In this document: positions 52,881 through 63,382 of the stretch, piece by piece | Layout of the letters: every line of letters starts with the position of its first letter | How positions within the stretch are numbered: the stretch's first letter is position 1 | NCBI RefSeq assembly: GCF_026625805.1 | Contig: NZ_CP113064.1 | Location: 62,001-126,000 of the forward strand | Direction of reading: 5' to 3' | Length of the DNA: 64,000 bases | Origin: Brevundimonas sp. SL130 | Lineage (GTDB): Bacteria; Pseudomonadota; Alphaproteobacteria; Caulobacterales; Caulobacteraceae | Made by a program: the position numbers and the translations under genes | Notes under the pieces: model-generated | What the model was told of the DNA's origin: nothing | Database searches by the model: none | What the model saw: the letters and a program-made list of their open reading frames with translations, nothing else

Positions 52881-53150
52881 ATGTCGGTTACTGCTGAACG
52901 CAAGCACGAGATCATCGCCGATAACGCCCGCACCGCTGGCGACACCGGCTCGGCCGAGGTTCAGGTCGCGATCCTGTCGGAACGCATCGCCAACCTGACC
53001 GAACACTTCAAGACCCACAAGAAGGACAACCACTCGCGTCGTGGCCTTCTGAAGATGGTGTCGCAACGTCGCCGCCTGCTCGACCACCTCAACAAGGTCG
53101 ACGCCGGTCGCTACCAGGCGCTCATCTCCAAGCTGGGCCTGCGCCGCTAA
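52881..53150 (+). CDS. rpsO: 30S ribosomal protein S15
   Basis: An 89-residue S15, which binds the central domain of 16S r[23 protein letters not shown] starts it; the conserved [40 protein letters not shown] and [20 protein letters not shown] follow, ending LGLRR. Length matches the family. S15 commonly represses its own translation through a 5' leader structure; the palindrome at 52833-52863 sits in exactly that leader. A hairpin at 53179-53208 separates it from pnp. Confidence 0.98.
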   Translation: MSVTAERKHEIIADNARTAGDTGSAEVQVAILSERIANLTEHFKTHKKDNHSRRGLLKMVSQRRRLLDHLNKVDAGRYQALISKLGLRR

Positions 53151-53178
53151 GGCGTCGGATCAGTGTAAGACTGTATTT

Positions 53179-53210
53179 CGAGGCGCGGGCGGTCACGTCC
53201 GCGCCTCGTT
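53179..53210 (+). terminator. Hairpin between rpsO and pnp (weak terminator or processing site)
   Basis: CGAGGCGCGG (53179-53188) pairs perfectly with CCGCGCCTCG (53199-53208) around a 10-base loop. Only TTG follows, so termination would be partial. In many bacteria the rpsO-pnp gap contains a terminator plus a processing hairpin used in pnp autocontrol; either is possible. Confidence 0.6.
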
Positions 53211-53396
53211 GTGCGATTAGAACCGACCTGCGCGCCGCAGGACTTTACGGCGCAGACGCGAGGGCCATGCCGGTCCTCAAATGGTCTTCCGCGATGGCGC
53301 GGCGACCCTGGATCGAAGGACTGAACGCCCGACGCATCCGCCCCCAATGATGGGACCCCGCACGGAATACGCCGTCCGGGATACGAAAGACGAAAT

Positions 53397-55634
53397 ATGT
53401 TCGATATCAAACGCAAGACGATCGACTGGGCCGGCCGCCCGCTCACCCTGGAAACGGGCCGCATCGCCCGCCAGGCCGACGGCGCCGTGCTGGCGACCTA
53501 CGGCGAGACCGTAGTTCTGGCCACCGTCGTCTACGGCCGTTCGCCCAAGCCGGGTCTGGATTTCTTCCCCCTGACCGTCAACTACCAGGAAAAGACCTTC
53601 GCCGCCGGCAAGATCCCGGGTGGCTACTTCAAGCGTGAAGGCCGTCCGACCGAGAAGGAAACCCTGGTTTCCCGCCTGATCGACCGTCCGATCCGCCCCC
53701 TGTTCGTCAAGGGCTTCAAGAACGAGACCCAGGTCGTCGTGACCGTGCTGCAGCACGACATGGAAAACGATCCGGACATCGTCGGCCTGGTCGCCGCCTC
53801 GGCCGCCCTGACCATTTCGGGCGTGCCCTTCATGGGCCCGATCGGTGCCGCGCGCGTCGGCTTGATCGACGGCGAGCTGGTTCTGAACCCGCACATCGAC
53901 CTGATCGCGACCTCGGACCTCGACCTGGTGGTCGCCGGCACCCAGGACGCCCTGATGATGGTCGAATCCGAAGCCAAGGAGCTGTCGGAAGAGAAGATGC
54001 TCGAAGCCCTGATGTTCGCTCACGCGGGCATGCAGCCGGTGATCGAGGCCATCATCGAACTGGCCGAACACGCCGCCAAGGAGCCCTTCGACTTCCAGGC
54101 CGAAGATCACTCCGACGTCGTCGCCTCGATCAAGAAGCTGGTCGGCGAAGACATCAAGGCCGCCTACACCCACCCCGGCAAGTACGACCGTCGCTCGGGC
54201 GTCGACGCGGCCAAGAAGACCGCCGCCGCCAAGCTGGTGAAGACCGACGAAAACCCCGACGGCGTCGACAGCTCCAAGTTCTCGGCCGCCTTCAAGGAAT
54301 GCGAAGCCGACGTCCTGCGTCGCGACATCATCGAGAACGCACACCGCGTCGACGGCCGCGCCCTCGACAAGGTCCGCGCCATCGTGTCGGAAGTCGGCGT
54401 CCTGCCGCGCACCCACGGTTCGGCCCTGTTCACGCGTGGGGAAACCCAGGCCCTGGTCGTCGCCACGCTCGGCACCGGCGAGGACGAGCAGTACATCGAC
54501 AGCCTGTCGGGCACCTACAAGGAAAGCTTCCTGCTGCACTACAACTTCCCCCCCTATTCGGTGGGTGAAGCGGGTCGCATGGGTTCGCCCGGCCGTCGCG
54601 AAATCGGTCACGGCAAGCTGGCCTGGCGCGCGATCCGTCCGATGCTGCCGTCGAAGGAAGACTTCCCCTACACCATCCGTCTGGTCTCCGAGATCACCGA
54701 GTCGAACGGCTCGTCCTCGATGGCCACGGTCTGCGGTTCGTCGCTGGCCCTGATGGACGCCGGCGTGCCGCTGATCCGTCCGGTCTCGGGCATCGCCATG
54801 GGCCTGATCCTGGAGCCGTCGGGCGAGTTCGCCATCCTATCGGACATCCTGGGTGACGAAGATCACCTGGGCGACATGGACTTCAAGGTCGCCGGCACCT
54901 CGGAAGGCATCACCAGCCTTCAGATGGACATCAAGGTCGCCGGGATCACCAAGGAGATCATGAAGCAGGCTCTGAGCCAGGCCTCGGCCGGTCGTCTCCA
55001 CATCCTGGACGAAATGTCCAAGGCCATGGACGCGCCGCGCACCGAACTGGGCGAGCACGCGCCGAAGATCGAAACGGTCAAGATCGCGGTCGACAAGATC
55101 CGTGAAGTGATCGGTTCGGGCGGCAAGGTCATCCGCGAGATCGTCGAGAAGACCGGCGCCAAGATCGACATCGGCGACGACGGCACCATCAAGGTCGCCG
55201 CCAACGACCAGGAAAAGATCGACGCCGCCAAGGCCTGGATCCAGTCCATCGCCTCGGAACCGGAAGTCGGAACCATCTATTCCGGCAAGGTCGTGAAGGT
55301 CGTCGATTTCGGCGCCTTCGTGAACTTCTTCGGCGCCAAGGACGGTCTGGTCCACGTGTCCCAGATCGCACTGGAACGCGTCGCCAACCCGGCCGACGTC
55401 CTGTCGGAAGGCCAAGAGGTCAAGGTCAAGTTCCTGGGCTTCGACGATCGCGGCAAGACCAAGCTGTCGATGAAGGTCGTCGATCAGTCGACGGGTGAAG
55501 ACCTGACCGACAAGATCAACGCCGAGCGCGCCGAACGCGGCGAAGAGCCCCTGTCGGAAGACACCGGCGGCCGTCCCAAGCGCGAAGGCGGCGGTGATCG
55601 CGGTGGCGATCGCGGTCGTCGTCGTCGCGACTAA
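53397..55634 (+). CDS. pnp: Polyribonucleotide nucleotidyltransferase (PNPase)
   Basis: The 745-residue phosphorolytic 3'-5' exoribonuclease is a degradosome component. Two RNase PH domains are visible: [40 protein letters not shown] and later [40 protein letters not shown] with the active-site SNGSSS. A KH domain (~560-620: [20 protein letters not shown]) and an S1 domain (~625-700: [20 protein letters not shown]) follow, then a Gly/Arg-rich tail ([14 protein letters not shown]), longer than in E. coli and suited to binding RNase E. The ATG is at 53397. A strong terminator follows. Confidence 0.98.
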   Translation: MFDIKRKTIDWAGRPLTLETGRIARQADGAVLATYGETVVLATVVYGRSPKPGLDFFPLTVNYQEKTFAAGKIPGGYFKREGRPTEKETLVSRLIDRPIRPLFVKGFKNETQVVVTVLQHDMENDPDIVGLVAASAALTISGVPFMGPIGAARVGLIDGELVLNPHIDLIATSDLDLVVAGTQDALMMVESEAKELSEEKMLEALMFAHAGMQPVIEAIIELAEHAAKEPFDFQAEDHSDVVASIKKLVGEDIKAAYTHPGKYDRRSGVDAAKKTAAAKLVKTDENPDGVDSSKFSAAFKECEADVLRRDIIENAHRVDGRALDKVRAIVSEVGVLPRTHGSALFTRGETQALVVATLGTGEDEQYIDSLSGTYKESFLLHYNFPPYSVGEAGRMGSPGRREIGHGKLAWRAIRPMLPSKEDFPYTIRLVSEITESNGSSSMATVCGSSLALMDAGVPLIRPVSGIAMGLILEPSGEFAILSDILGDEDHLGDMDFKVAGTSEGITSLQMDIKVAGITKEIMKQALSQASAGRLHILDEMSKAMDAPRTELGEHAPKIETVKIAVDKIREVIGSGGKVIREIVEKTGAKIDIGDDGTIKVAANDQEKIDAAKAWIQSIASEPEVGTIYSGKVVKVVDFGAFVNFFGAKDGLVHVSQIALERVANPADVLSEGQEVKVKFLGFDDRGKTKLSMKVVDQSTGEDLTDKINAERAERGEEPLSEDTGGRPKREGGGDRGGDRGRRRRD

Positions 55635-55659
55635 GCCTTAGGCTCAGTTGAGAACGAGA

Positions 55660-55692
55660 AAGGCCCCGCCGGCGACGGCGGGGCCTTTTTTC
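55660..55692 (+). terminator. Strong intrinsic terminator after pnp
   Basis: AAGGCCCCGCCG (55660-55671) pairs perfectly with CGGCGGGGCCTT (55676-55687) around the loop GCGA, followed by a T run. It ends the rbfA-truB-rpsO-pnp transcript. Confidence 0.95.
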
Positions 55693-55729
55693 ATTCAGCA
55701 GCCGCAAAAAGCAGCGCGTCTGCTGGCGA

Positions 55730-56131
55730 TCAGAGGGCCAGCACCGTCCCCAGCAGCACGCGGGCGCCCGCGCGGCCCAAGGTGGCGTTAGTGGCCGCCT
55801 GAAGCTCGGCCGTCAGTCGATCCAGATCGGGAACCGCGCCGGGGCGAAGTCCATTTGCGAACCTCTGAGCGACGATGGCATATGCGGCGCGAAGCCGCGG
55901 CGCCGACTGCTGCGCCCGGGTTCGAAGCGTCGCGTCCGGCACATCTACGCCGGTCTCGACCGAAAACACGCCACGCCCGCCATTGGCGCGCATGATCGAG
56001 GCCGTGATGATCGGCAGCCGGAAATAGGTGTCCGCCGACGGGGCGGCGGCTCCGCTCGAAGAGGCGTGAGCGGAGGTCGAGGCGGCGGCCGTCGCGACAA
56101 GGGCGAGGCCAAGAAGAGCGCGGCGTTCCAT
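55730..56131 (-). CDS. Exported protein of unknown function with Tat-like N-terminus
   Basis: The 133-residue protein begins MERRALLGLALVATAAASTS, a short signal with a twin Arg, cut near AHA. The mature part has YFRLPIITASIMRANGGRGV and FSVETGVDVPDATLRTRAQQ, then a helical stretch RAAYAIVAQRFANGLRPGAV and LTAELQAATNATLGRAGARV. The pattern of two short strands then helices faintly resembles FliL-type periplasmic domains, but I do not claim it. It lies between the pnp terminator and the ahcY operator region, divergent from ahcY. Confidence 0.7.
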   Translation of the reverse strand: MERRALLGLALVATAAASTSAHASSSGAAAPSADTYFRLPIITASIMRANGGRGVFSVETGVDVPDATLRTRAQQSAPRLRAAYAIVAQRFANGLRPGAVPDLDRLTAELQAATNATLGRAGARVLLGTVLAL

Positions 56132-56192
56132 GCCTCCACGCTAACCGGTCTGGCTTAAGAAACTGCTTAGCCCGCCATCAGGCATAGCGCAT

Positions 56193-56208
56193 ATAAGGAT
56201 ATCCTTAT
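56193..56208. promoter_or_regulatory. Perfect 16-bp palindrome upstream of ahcY (candidate methionine-cycle regulator site)
   Basis: ATAAGGATATCCTTAT is a perfect palindrome 69 bases before the ahcY start. ArsR-type regulators of the SAM/SAH cycle in proteobacteria use palindromes with a central GATATC, so a SahR/SamR-like repressor is a plausible binder. This is inference; no such regulator gene is in the window. No riboswitch fold was evident. Confidence 0.55.
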
Positions 56209-56276
56209 GTGTTTATTGCTCCTTCATCGTCTGCGGGCTAGAAGGTCTGGGAAATCCCCTGCGGCCAGGAGCCCCC

Positions 56277-57668
<1,392 letters not shown>

Positions 57669-57692
57669 GACCCAAGTCCCGGAGCCGGTCTC

Positions 57693-58898
57693 GTGAGCCG
57701 GGCGTCCTTCGACGTCCTGGTGATCGGGGCCGGCGCCGCCGGCATGATGTGCGCCGCCGAGGCCGGGCGGCGCGGCCGTCGGGTGCTGGTCGTCGATCAT
57801 GCGGCCAATCCCGGCGAGAAGATCCGCATCTCCGGCGGCGGCCGGTGCAATTTCACCAATCTGGGCTGCGGGCCGGCGAACTTCCTGGGTGAGAACCCGA
57901 GGTTCGCCACCTCGGCCCTGCGCCGATTCACCCAGCACGACTTCATCAAGCGCGTGGACCGGGCCGGGATCGCCTGGCACGAAAAGACGCTGGGTCAGCT
58001 ATTTTGCGACGACAGCGCCAAACAGATCGTCCGCATGCTGACCGACGACATGGCGGCGGCGGGCGTGACCCTGAAGATGAAGACCGGCGTCGAGCGCCTG
58101 GCGAAAGCGGGCGAGGCCTGGACCATCGACCTGTCGGACGGAACCCAGGTCACGGCGGCGGCCCTGGTCGTCGCGACCGGCGGCAAGTCGATCCCCAAGA
58201 TGGGCGCGACCGGCTGGGCCTATGAGGTCGCACGCCAGTTCGACATTCGCGTCACCGACACCCGCCCCGCCCTGGTCCCCCTGACCTTCGAGGCCGGCCT
58301 GTTGGAGACCCTGACGCCGCTGGCCGGCGTGGCGGTGGACGCACGGGTCGCCTCGGCGCCCGACACGAAGGCGCGCAAGGCGGCCTTTAACGAGGCCATG
58401 CTGTTCACCCACCGCGGCCTCAGCGGCCCGGCCATATTGCAGATCAGCTCCTACTGGCGCGAGGGCGAGGCCATCGTCGCGTCCATGGCTCCCGGCCGCG
58501 ACGTCTTCAACGAACTGAAGGCGGCCAAGACCGCAAACGGGCGTCAGGCCGTGCACACGGCTCTGGGCCATATCCTGCCGCGACGGCTGGCGGAAAGCCT
58601 GTGCGCGCGCGAGGGCGCGGCGGGCAATCTGGCCGACCTTTCGGACGCCACGCTGCGGCGGCTGGACCAGGCGGTCAACGCTTGGAGCGTGAAGCCGGTC
58701 GGGTCTGAAGGCTATCGCACCGCCGAAGTGACCCTGGGCGGGATCGACACCGCCGCCCTGGACCAGCAGACCCTGGCCGCCAAGGCGGTTCCGGGCCTGT
58801 ATTTCATCGGCGAGGCGGTCGATGTGACCGGCTGGCTGGGCGGCTATAATTTCCAGTGGGCCTGGTCGTCGGGCTGGGCCGCTGGGCAGGTCTGTTAG
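57693..58898 (+). CDS. NAD(P)/FAD-dependent oxidoreductase, HI0933/BaiN-like
   Basis: The 401-residue flavoprotein starts at GTG 57693, 24 bases after ahcY. The FAD site is DVLVIGAGAAGMMCAAEAGR, then a HI0933-type NPGEKIRISGGGRCNFTNLG, GATGWAYEVARQFDIRVTDT, LFTHRGLSGPAILQISSYWR, and at the end LYFIGEAVDVTGWLGGYNFQ-WAWSSGWAAG. The family is of unknown substrate; BaiN members dehydrate or reduce steroids, but others have no assigned role. The short spacing suggests cotranscription with ahcY. Confidence 0.9.
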   Translation: MSRASFDVLVIGAGAAGMMCAAEAGRRGRRVLVVDHAANPGEKIRISGGGRCNFTNLGCGPANFLGENPRFATSALRRFTQHDFIKRVDRAGIAWHEKTLGQLFCDDSAKQIVRMLTDDMAAAGVTLKMKTGVERLAKAGEAWTIDLSDGTQVTAAALVVATGGKSIPKMGATGWAYEVARQFDIRVTDTRPALVPLTFEAGLLETLTPLAGVAVDARVASAPDTKARKAAFNEAMLFTHRGLSGPAILQISSYWREGEAIVASMAPGRDVFNELKAAKTANGRQAVHTALGHILPRRLAESLCAREGAAGNLADLSDATLRRLDQAVNAWSVKPVGSEGYRTAEVTLGGIDTAALDQQTLAAKAVPGLYFIGEAVDVTGWLGGYNFQWAWSSGWAAGQVC

Positions 58899-59104
58899 GT
58901 CGCCGAACCATCGCCGATCAACCGGTCGGGAACGGTCGACCGGCCAGCCCGTTATCCCGCCTCTGTCTTCCTAAGCTTCAGTATTGCGATGAACAGGGCT
59001 TCATCGGAGCGCCGGAATATGGTCAGGCTCGCGTCATTCCGACGCCAAGCCGGCCGGGCAAGACAGCAGGATCGCTGACCATTCCCGACGGGGAGACTGA
59101 CTTC

Positions 59105-59800
59105 ATGACCGAACCCACCCAATCCAAGACCCAGGCCGCCGTCGCCGAAGCTACGGACCTTGACCGGCGCCGGCTGCTGCTGGGCGCGGGCCTCCTGACC
59201 GGGGTTGCGGCCCTGGGTCTGTTTGACGCGGCTGAGGCGCAGTCCAGCCTGTCGGCTGAGGATCGCGCCGTGGTGCAACAGGCCCAGACCTATTTGCAGG
59301 GTTTGACCTCGGCCCAGGGCGGCTTCGTGGAGACGGGTCCGGGCGGCCAGCGTCGCGAGGGTCGCTTCTATCTTCAGCGCCCCGGCAAGATGCGGTTCGA
59401 GTACACCAATCCCGCCGGGCTTCTGGTCGTGTCGGACGGCTATAACGTCAAACGCTACGATCCGCGCCTGAACAACTTCCAGCAGGTCCCCCTGGGGCGG
59501 ACGCCCCTGTCCACCTTCCTGGCGCGCAATGTGCGTCTGGACCAGGGCGTGCGCATTGACCGCGTCACCCGCATGAACGCCGGCGCCTTTGCGATTACGG
59601 CGCGGGACGCCGGACGACCCAATGACGGCTCCGTGGTCCTGGCCTTCGGCGGCGATCCGATCCGTTTGCAGGAGTGGACCATCACCGACGCCCAGGGCGC
59701 ACGCACCCGGACGCAGTTGATCGGGCTGAGAGCGGCGTCCGGCCTGTCGGCCAGCCTGTTCCAGCTGCGGGATCCCACCCGTCGTCCGGGTCGAAACTGA
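59105..59800 (+). CDS. lolA: Outer-membrane lipoprotein carrier protein LolA
   Basis: LolA shuttles lipoproteins through the periplasm from LolCDE to the outer membrane. The 231-residue protein starts at the ATG at 59105; the signal DRRRLLLGAGLLTGVAALGL has a twin-Arg followed by LLLGA, suggesting Tat export. The mature domain shows AQTYLQGLTSAQGGFVETGP, GRFYLQRPGKMRFEYTNPAG, VVSDGYNVKRYDPRLNNFQQ, PLGRTPLSTFLA and LQEWTITDAQGARTRTQLIG, all LolA signatures. LolB is rare in alphaproteobacteria, so it may deliver by itself. Confidence 0.9.
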   Translation: MTEPTQSKTQAAVAEATDLDRRRLLLGAGLLTGVAALGLFDAAEAQSSLSAEDRAVVQQAQTYLQGLTSAQGGFVETGPGGQRREGRFYLQRPGKMRFEYTNPAGLLVVSDGYNVKRYDPRLNNFQQVPLGRTPLSTFLARNVRLDQGVRIDRVTRMNAGAFAITARDAGRPNDGSVVLAFGGDPIRLQEWTITDAQGARTRTQLIGLRAASGLSASLFQLRDPTRRPGRN

Positions 59801-59978
59801 CCGGATTGTTCGCCGATCAACGCTATCGATCCGTTGCCGGATAATCACGGCCAAACGTCAAATATGACAATTTGACCTTTTCTCCAGGGCGTGACATCAA
59901 GAGCACAGAGCGGCGGCGGCCGTTCTACCGCCTCGGATGCATCCCCCTCCCGGCGGCGAGAGAGACGATCACCTTCAT

Positions 59979-60010
59979 AAGCCCGGCCCGTAGCGGCCGG
60001 GCCTTTTTTA
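59979..60010 (+). terminator. Intrinsic terminator between lolA and xthA
   Basis: GCCCGGCC (59981-59988) pairs with GGCCGGGC (59995-60002) around a 6-base loop, then CTTTTTTA. It should stop lolA transcription, leaving a short gap before xthA at 60037. Confidence 0.85.
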
Positions 60011-60036
60011 TCCGGCGTGGCCTGCTACAGCGGGGC

Positions 60037-60834
60037 ATGACTCTTCGCCTCGCTACCTGGAACATCAACTCCGTCCGTCTGCGCATCGATCAGGTGGCCC
60101 GGTTCGTCGCCGAGAAGGCTCCTGACGTCCTGCTGTTGCAGGAGATCAAATGCACGACGGACCAGTTTCCGCGCGCCGCCTTCGAGGAGATGGGGATGCC
60201 TCATCTACGGGTGGCGGGCCAGAAGGGCTGGCACGGGGTGGCCATCGCCTCGCGCCTGCCGCTTGAGGACAGCGACACCTTCCAGGTCTGCAAGCTGGGC
60301 CACGCCCGTTGCGTCTCGGCGCGGGTCGCCGGGATCGACGTGCAGAATTTCTACATTCCCGCCGGCGGCGACATTCCGGATCGAGCGCTGAACCCGAAGT
60401 TCGATCACAAGATGGACTTCTATGAGCAGCTGACCGCCATCGTCGCCAAACAGGACAAGTCGCGCCCCCTGGTCATGGCCGGCGACTTCAACATCGCCCC
60501 GGGCGAGGGCGACGTGTTCAACCATCGCTACATGTCCAAGATCGTCAGCCACACCCCGATTGAGGTGGAGACCCTGAATCGGCTGCAGGAAACGGGCGGG
60601 TTCGCCGACGTGCTGCGCGACCGCTTCCCCGAACCGCAGAAACTGGCCAGCTGGTGGAGCTATCGCGCGGCGGATTTCCGCAAGTCCAACCGCGGCCTGC
60701 GTCTGGACCACATCTGGACCTCGCCGGGCCTGACGCCGGCCGTGATCAAGGACACCGCCCGGATCCACGACGACGTTCGCGAATGGGACCGCCCGTCGGA
60801 CCATGCACCGGTGACGGTCGATCTGGACGTGTGA
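60037..60834 (+). CDS. xthA: Exodeoxyribonuclease III (AP endonuclease)
   Basis: The 265-residue Xth-type enzyme repairs abasic sites. Motifs are RLATWNINSVRLRIDQVARF, VLLLQEIKCTTDQFPRAAFE (catalytic Glu), GWHGVAIASRLPL, VMAGDFNIAPGEGDVFN (Asn/Asp), LRLDHIWTSPGL and DRPSDHAPVTVDLDV (Asp-His pair). The ATG is at 60037. It converges with the MocR-type regulator gene, with one base between the two stops. Confidence 0.96.
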   Translation: MTLRLATWNINSVRLRIDQVARFVAEKAPDVLLLQEIKCTTDQFPRAAFEEMGMPHLRVAGQKGWHGVAIASRLPLEDSDTFQVCKLGHARCVSARVAGIDVQNFYIPAGGDIPDRALNPKFDHKMDFYEQLTAIVAKQDKSRPLVMAGDFNIAPGEGDVFNHRYMSKIVSHTPIEVETLNRLQETGGFADVLRDRFPEPQKLASWWSYRAADFRKSNRGLRLDHIWTSPGLTPAVIKDTARIHDDVREWDRPSDHAPVTVDLDV

Positions 60835-60835
60835 G

Positions 60836-62290
60836 TTAATAGACGGCGGCGGGCTTGCTGGCGGCCGGCGCTATTGATTTGCGCCGGCCGAGCGCCTTCG
60901 CCGCCCTTGCCAGCCGCCCCACAGCCTCATCCAGTTCGCTCTCCGGCAGGGTGTAAGGCAGGCGTAGGCGGCGTTCGAAGGCGCCGTCCACGCCAAAACG
61001 CGGCCCGGCGGCCAGGATCAGGCCTTGCGTGGCCGCCTGGACCGTCAGGCTCGAACTGATCGGCGCGGGAAGCTGCACCCAGAGCGTCAGACCGCCGGCG
61101 GGTCGAGGGCAGGACCAGTCCGGCAGGTGCTGCGTCAGGCGCGCCCGCAGATGGTCGCGTCGCGCGCGCAGCAGAGGCCGCCGCGCCGACAGAGCCGCGC
61201 CGCCGTCGTTCAACAGCTCCACGGCGGCCAATTGCTCCAGAATCGGCACGCCCAGATCGAAGCTGGCGCGGCTTTGGGCCAGGCGCTGGATCACGGCCCT
61301 GTCGGCGCGGATCCAGCCGATGCGCAGACCGCCCCAGACGCTCTTGGACATGGAGCCCAGCCGCACCACGCGCGGAGCGTCCACGGCGGAGGCGGTGAGC
61401 GCCGGCGGGCCGCTGAGGGTCAGTTCGACCAGGGTCTCGTCCAGCACCAGCAGGGTCTCTGACCCCTTCAACCCGGCCAGAAGCCGAGCGCGGTCCGGGG
61501 CCCGCATCATCCGACCCGTTGGATTATTGTGGTCCAGCACCAGATAGGCCATGGGCGCGCCGCTGCGTCGACAGGCCGAGACCAGGCCGTCCACGTCCCA
61601 GCCGTCCGCGCCGTCGTCGTCAGGCAAGGCGACCGGCGTCGGCCGGCCGCCCGCCGCGAGTATGGCGTCGATCGCCTGGGGGTAGGTGGGATGGTCGAAC
61701 ACCACCGGGACGCCGGGTCGAACAGCCAGGCGCAACAGATGAACCAGGCCGTTGTGGGCCCCGTGGGTGATCAGGATCTGGCCCGGCGACGTCGCCAACC
61801 CGCGTCGCCGGTAGCCCTGGGCCACGGCCTCGCGGAGTTCTTCGAGGCCCGCCGGCTCATAGCCATGGCCGGGCAGATTGGCGGGAAGCCGCTCCAGCGC
61901 CCGCACATAGGCGGCGTGGACATTGGGGTCGGCCGGGAGAACGGCCGCCGTCAGGTCGATCACCCCCGTCGCCGGCGATTGGGGCGGCGCCGCCAGACGG
62001 GGGCGAGGCCCGGCCGGCAGGCTGGTCCGCGCGCCTTCGCCCTGACCGCCGACCAGGAACCCGTCATCCCTCAGTCGTCCATAGGCGGACGAGACGGTCG
62101 TACGGCTCAAACCCAGGGCCTGCGCCACTTCTCGCTCGCCCGGCAGCCGAACCGCCAGCGGCAGACGGCCGTCGAGAATCAGAAGTCGTACCGCCGCCGC
62201 CAGCTGTCGATAGGTCGCGCCGGCGCCGGGCGTGCGCCAGACGCCCAGATGGCGGACAAGCGAGGGAAGACCTATCGAACGGGGAGACAT
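60836..62290 (-). CDS. MocR-family regulator (GntR winged helix plus aminotransferase domain), YczR-like
   Basis: The 484-residue regulator starts at the ATG at 62288-62290; an upstream frame is unsupported. The GntR-type DNA-binding domain (~25-95) includes TYRQLAAAVRLLILDGRLPL, LPGEREVAQALGLSRTTVSS and AYGRLRDDGFLVGG. A fold-type I aminotransferase domain follows with VIDLTAAVLPADP, ILITHGAHNGLVHLLRLAVR, YLVLDHNNPTGRMM and the PLP Lys in RLGSMSKSVWGGLRIG. MocR proteins sense PLP or related amines. The YczE-type membrane gene is divergent and directly adjacent, the same pairing as yczR-yczE, so it probably controls that gene. Confidence 0.92.
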   Translation of the reverse strand: MSPRSIGLPSLVRHLGVWRTPGAGATYRQLAAAVRLLILDGRLPLAVRLPGEREVAQALGLSRTTVSSAYGRLRDDGFLVGGQGEGARTSLPAGPRPRLAAPPQSPATGVIDLTAAVLPADPNVHAAYVRALERLPANLPGHGYEPAGLEELREAVAQGYRRRGLATSPGQILITHGAHNGLVHLLRLAVRPGVPVVFDHPTYPQAIDAILAAGGRPTPVALPDDDGADGWDVDGLVSACRRSGAPMAYLVLDHNNPTGRMMRAPDRARLLAGLKGSETLLVLDETLVELTLSGPPALTASAVDAPRVVRLGSMSKSVWGGLRIGWIRADRAVIQRLAQSRASFDLGVPILEQLAAVELLNDGGAALSARRPLLRARRDHLRARLTQHLPDWSCPRPAGGLTLWVQLPAPISSSLTVQAATQGLILAAGPRFGVDGAFERRLRLPYTLPESELDEAVGRLARAAKALGRRKSIAPAASKPAAVY

Positions 62291-62307
62291 GGGGCCAGAA
62301 TGACAGA

Positions 62308-62332
62308 ACTGGCTATTTTTTATAGGTCCAGT
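62308..62332. promoter_or_regulatory. Candidate MocR operator in the mocR-yczE divergent region
   Basis: ACTGGCTAT (62308-62316) is mirrored by ATAGGTCCAGT (62322-62332), giving an inverted repeat around a T tract. It is 17 bases from the regulator start and 18 bases from the favoured yczE start at 62351. The AT-rich centre may also hold promoter elements. If the alternative yczE ATG at 62300 were used, the site would be inside the gene, which argues for 62351. Confidence 0.55.
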
Positions 62333-62350
62333 ATCGCCCAAACCGTCGAA

Positions 62351-62968
62351 ATGACTCGTCGCCTTGCCCAGCTCTTCGCCGGCCTCGCCCTCTATGGCTT
62401 GGCGATTGCCCTGATTGTTCGCGCCGATCTGGGGCTCGATCCCTGGGATGTTCTGCACCAGGGGGTGTTCGAGCGGTTTGCCGGCCCGGCCGGGATCAGC
62501 TTCGGCCTGGTGGTCAATCTGATCGGTATGGCCGTTCTGCTGCTGTGGATTCCCCTGCGCCAGCGGCCTGGAATAGGGACTGTGGCCAATGTTCTGGTGA
62601 TCGGCACAGTCGCGAATTTCGGCCTGGACTGGATCCCGTCTGACCTGGGCCTACCGCTCCGGGCGGGCTTGCTGGGCGCGGGCGTCGTGCTGAACGGCGT
62701 CGCCAGCGGGGCCTATATCGGCGCGGGTCTTGGTCCGGGGCCGCGCGACGGCCTGATGACCGGCATCGTCGCGCGCACGGGCTGGCCGGTGAAATGGGTC
62801 CGGACCGCCATCGAGCTGAGCGTCATCGCCCTGGGCTGGCTATTGGGCGGCTCTGTCGGCGTCGGCACGGTGATCTACGCCGTGACCATCGGCCCCCTGG
62901 TCCATCTTTTCTTGCCGATGTTCACGATCCGTTCGGCCGTCCGACGCGACCCAAGCTCAGCAGGCTAA
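62351..62968 (+). CDS. YczE/YitT-family membrane protein
   Basis: The 205-residue protein has five or six hydrophobic helices beginning RRLAQLFAGLALYGLAIALI. YczE-family signatures: LIVRADLGLDPWDVLHQGVF, ISFGLVVNLIGMAVLLLWIP, GTVANVLVIGTVANFGLDWI, GAYIGAGLGPGPRDGLMTGI and ALGWLLGGSVGVGTVIYAVT, including the PWDV/LGxGPRDGLM pair common to the family. YczE-type proteins are of unknown function. The start at 62351 is preferred to 62300, which would include the operator. The adjoining MocR regulator is the main clue: probably a transporter linked to amino acid or cofactor status. Confidence 0.9.
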   Translation: MTRRLAQLFAGLALYGLAIALIVRADLGLDPWDVLHQGVFERFAGPAGISFGLVVNLIGMAVLLLWIPLRQRPGIGTVANVLVIGTVANFGLDWIPSDLGLPLRAGLLGAGVVLNGVASGAYIGAGLGPGPRDGLMTGIVARTGWPVKWVRTAIELSVIALGWLLGGSVGVGTVIYAVTIGPLVHLFLPMFTIRSAVRRDPSSAG

Positions 62969-63382
62969 GGCGCGGATATGGCCGCCTTCGGCATAAGCGA
63001 GCAGCGGGCGATCTCGTGTCACGAGGGTCCAGCCGCGCAGACGGGCCGTCGCCGCCAGAATTCGATCCGCCGGGTCCCTCAACCCCTTGGACTGCGGCAG
63101 ATAGGACGCCGCCACGAGAATGTCCGGACTGAGCGGCGCCTCCGTCAATCCGGCCGCAAGAAGCGTCTCGAACCAAATCAACGGATCGACGGACAAGGCA
63201 TATCTGCCCCTGGCGACCAGTTGTGCGACTTCCCAGGCGGTGATCGGAGAAAGATGGATGGGCACGCCTTGCGCATCGGCCTGAATCAAGGCCTCGGCAG
63301 CCTGATCTCGCAATTCCATATCGGAAGTCGAGGTCCAGAGCGCCGCACAGGTGTCCAGCAAAAGCGGAGCCTTCAGTCGCAC
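62957..63382 (-). CDS. PIN-domain toxin (VapC-type)
   Basis: The 141-residue protein has the PIN RNase pattern: PLLLDTCAALW (first Asp), SPITAWEVAQLVARG (Glu), DPADRILAATARLRGWTLVT (two Asp/Arg) and TRDRPLLAYAEG. The four acidic residues needed for metal are present. The start is GTG at 63380-63382, overlapping the antitoxin gene's end by 10 bases. It converges with the yczE gene and overlaps its end (12 bases). The target is unknown; VapC toxins cleave tRNA or rRNA. Confidence 0.88.
   Translation of the reverse strand: MRLKAPLLLDTCAALWTSTSDMELRDQAAEALIQADAQGVPIHLSPITAWEVAQLVARGRYALSVDPLIWFETLLAAGLTEAPLSPDILVAASYLPQSKGLRDPADRILAATARLRGWTLVTRDRPLLAYAEGGHIRALAC

Noticed and set aside
56132..56276. 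SAH or SAM-type riboswitch upstream of ahcY
   Set aside because: No pairing pattern of either class could be traced; the only clear signal is the 16-bp palindrome.
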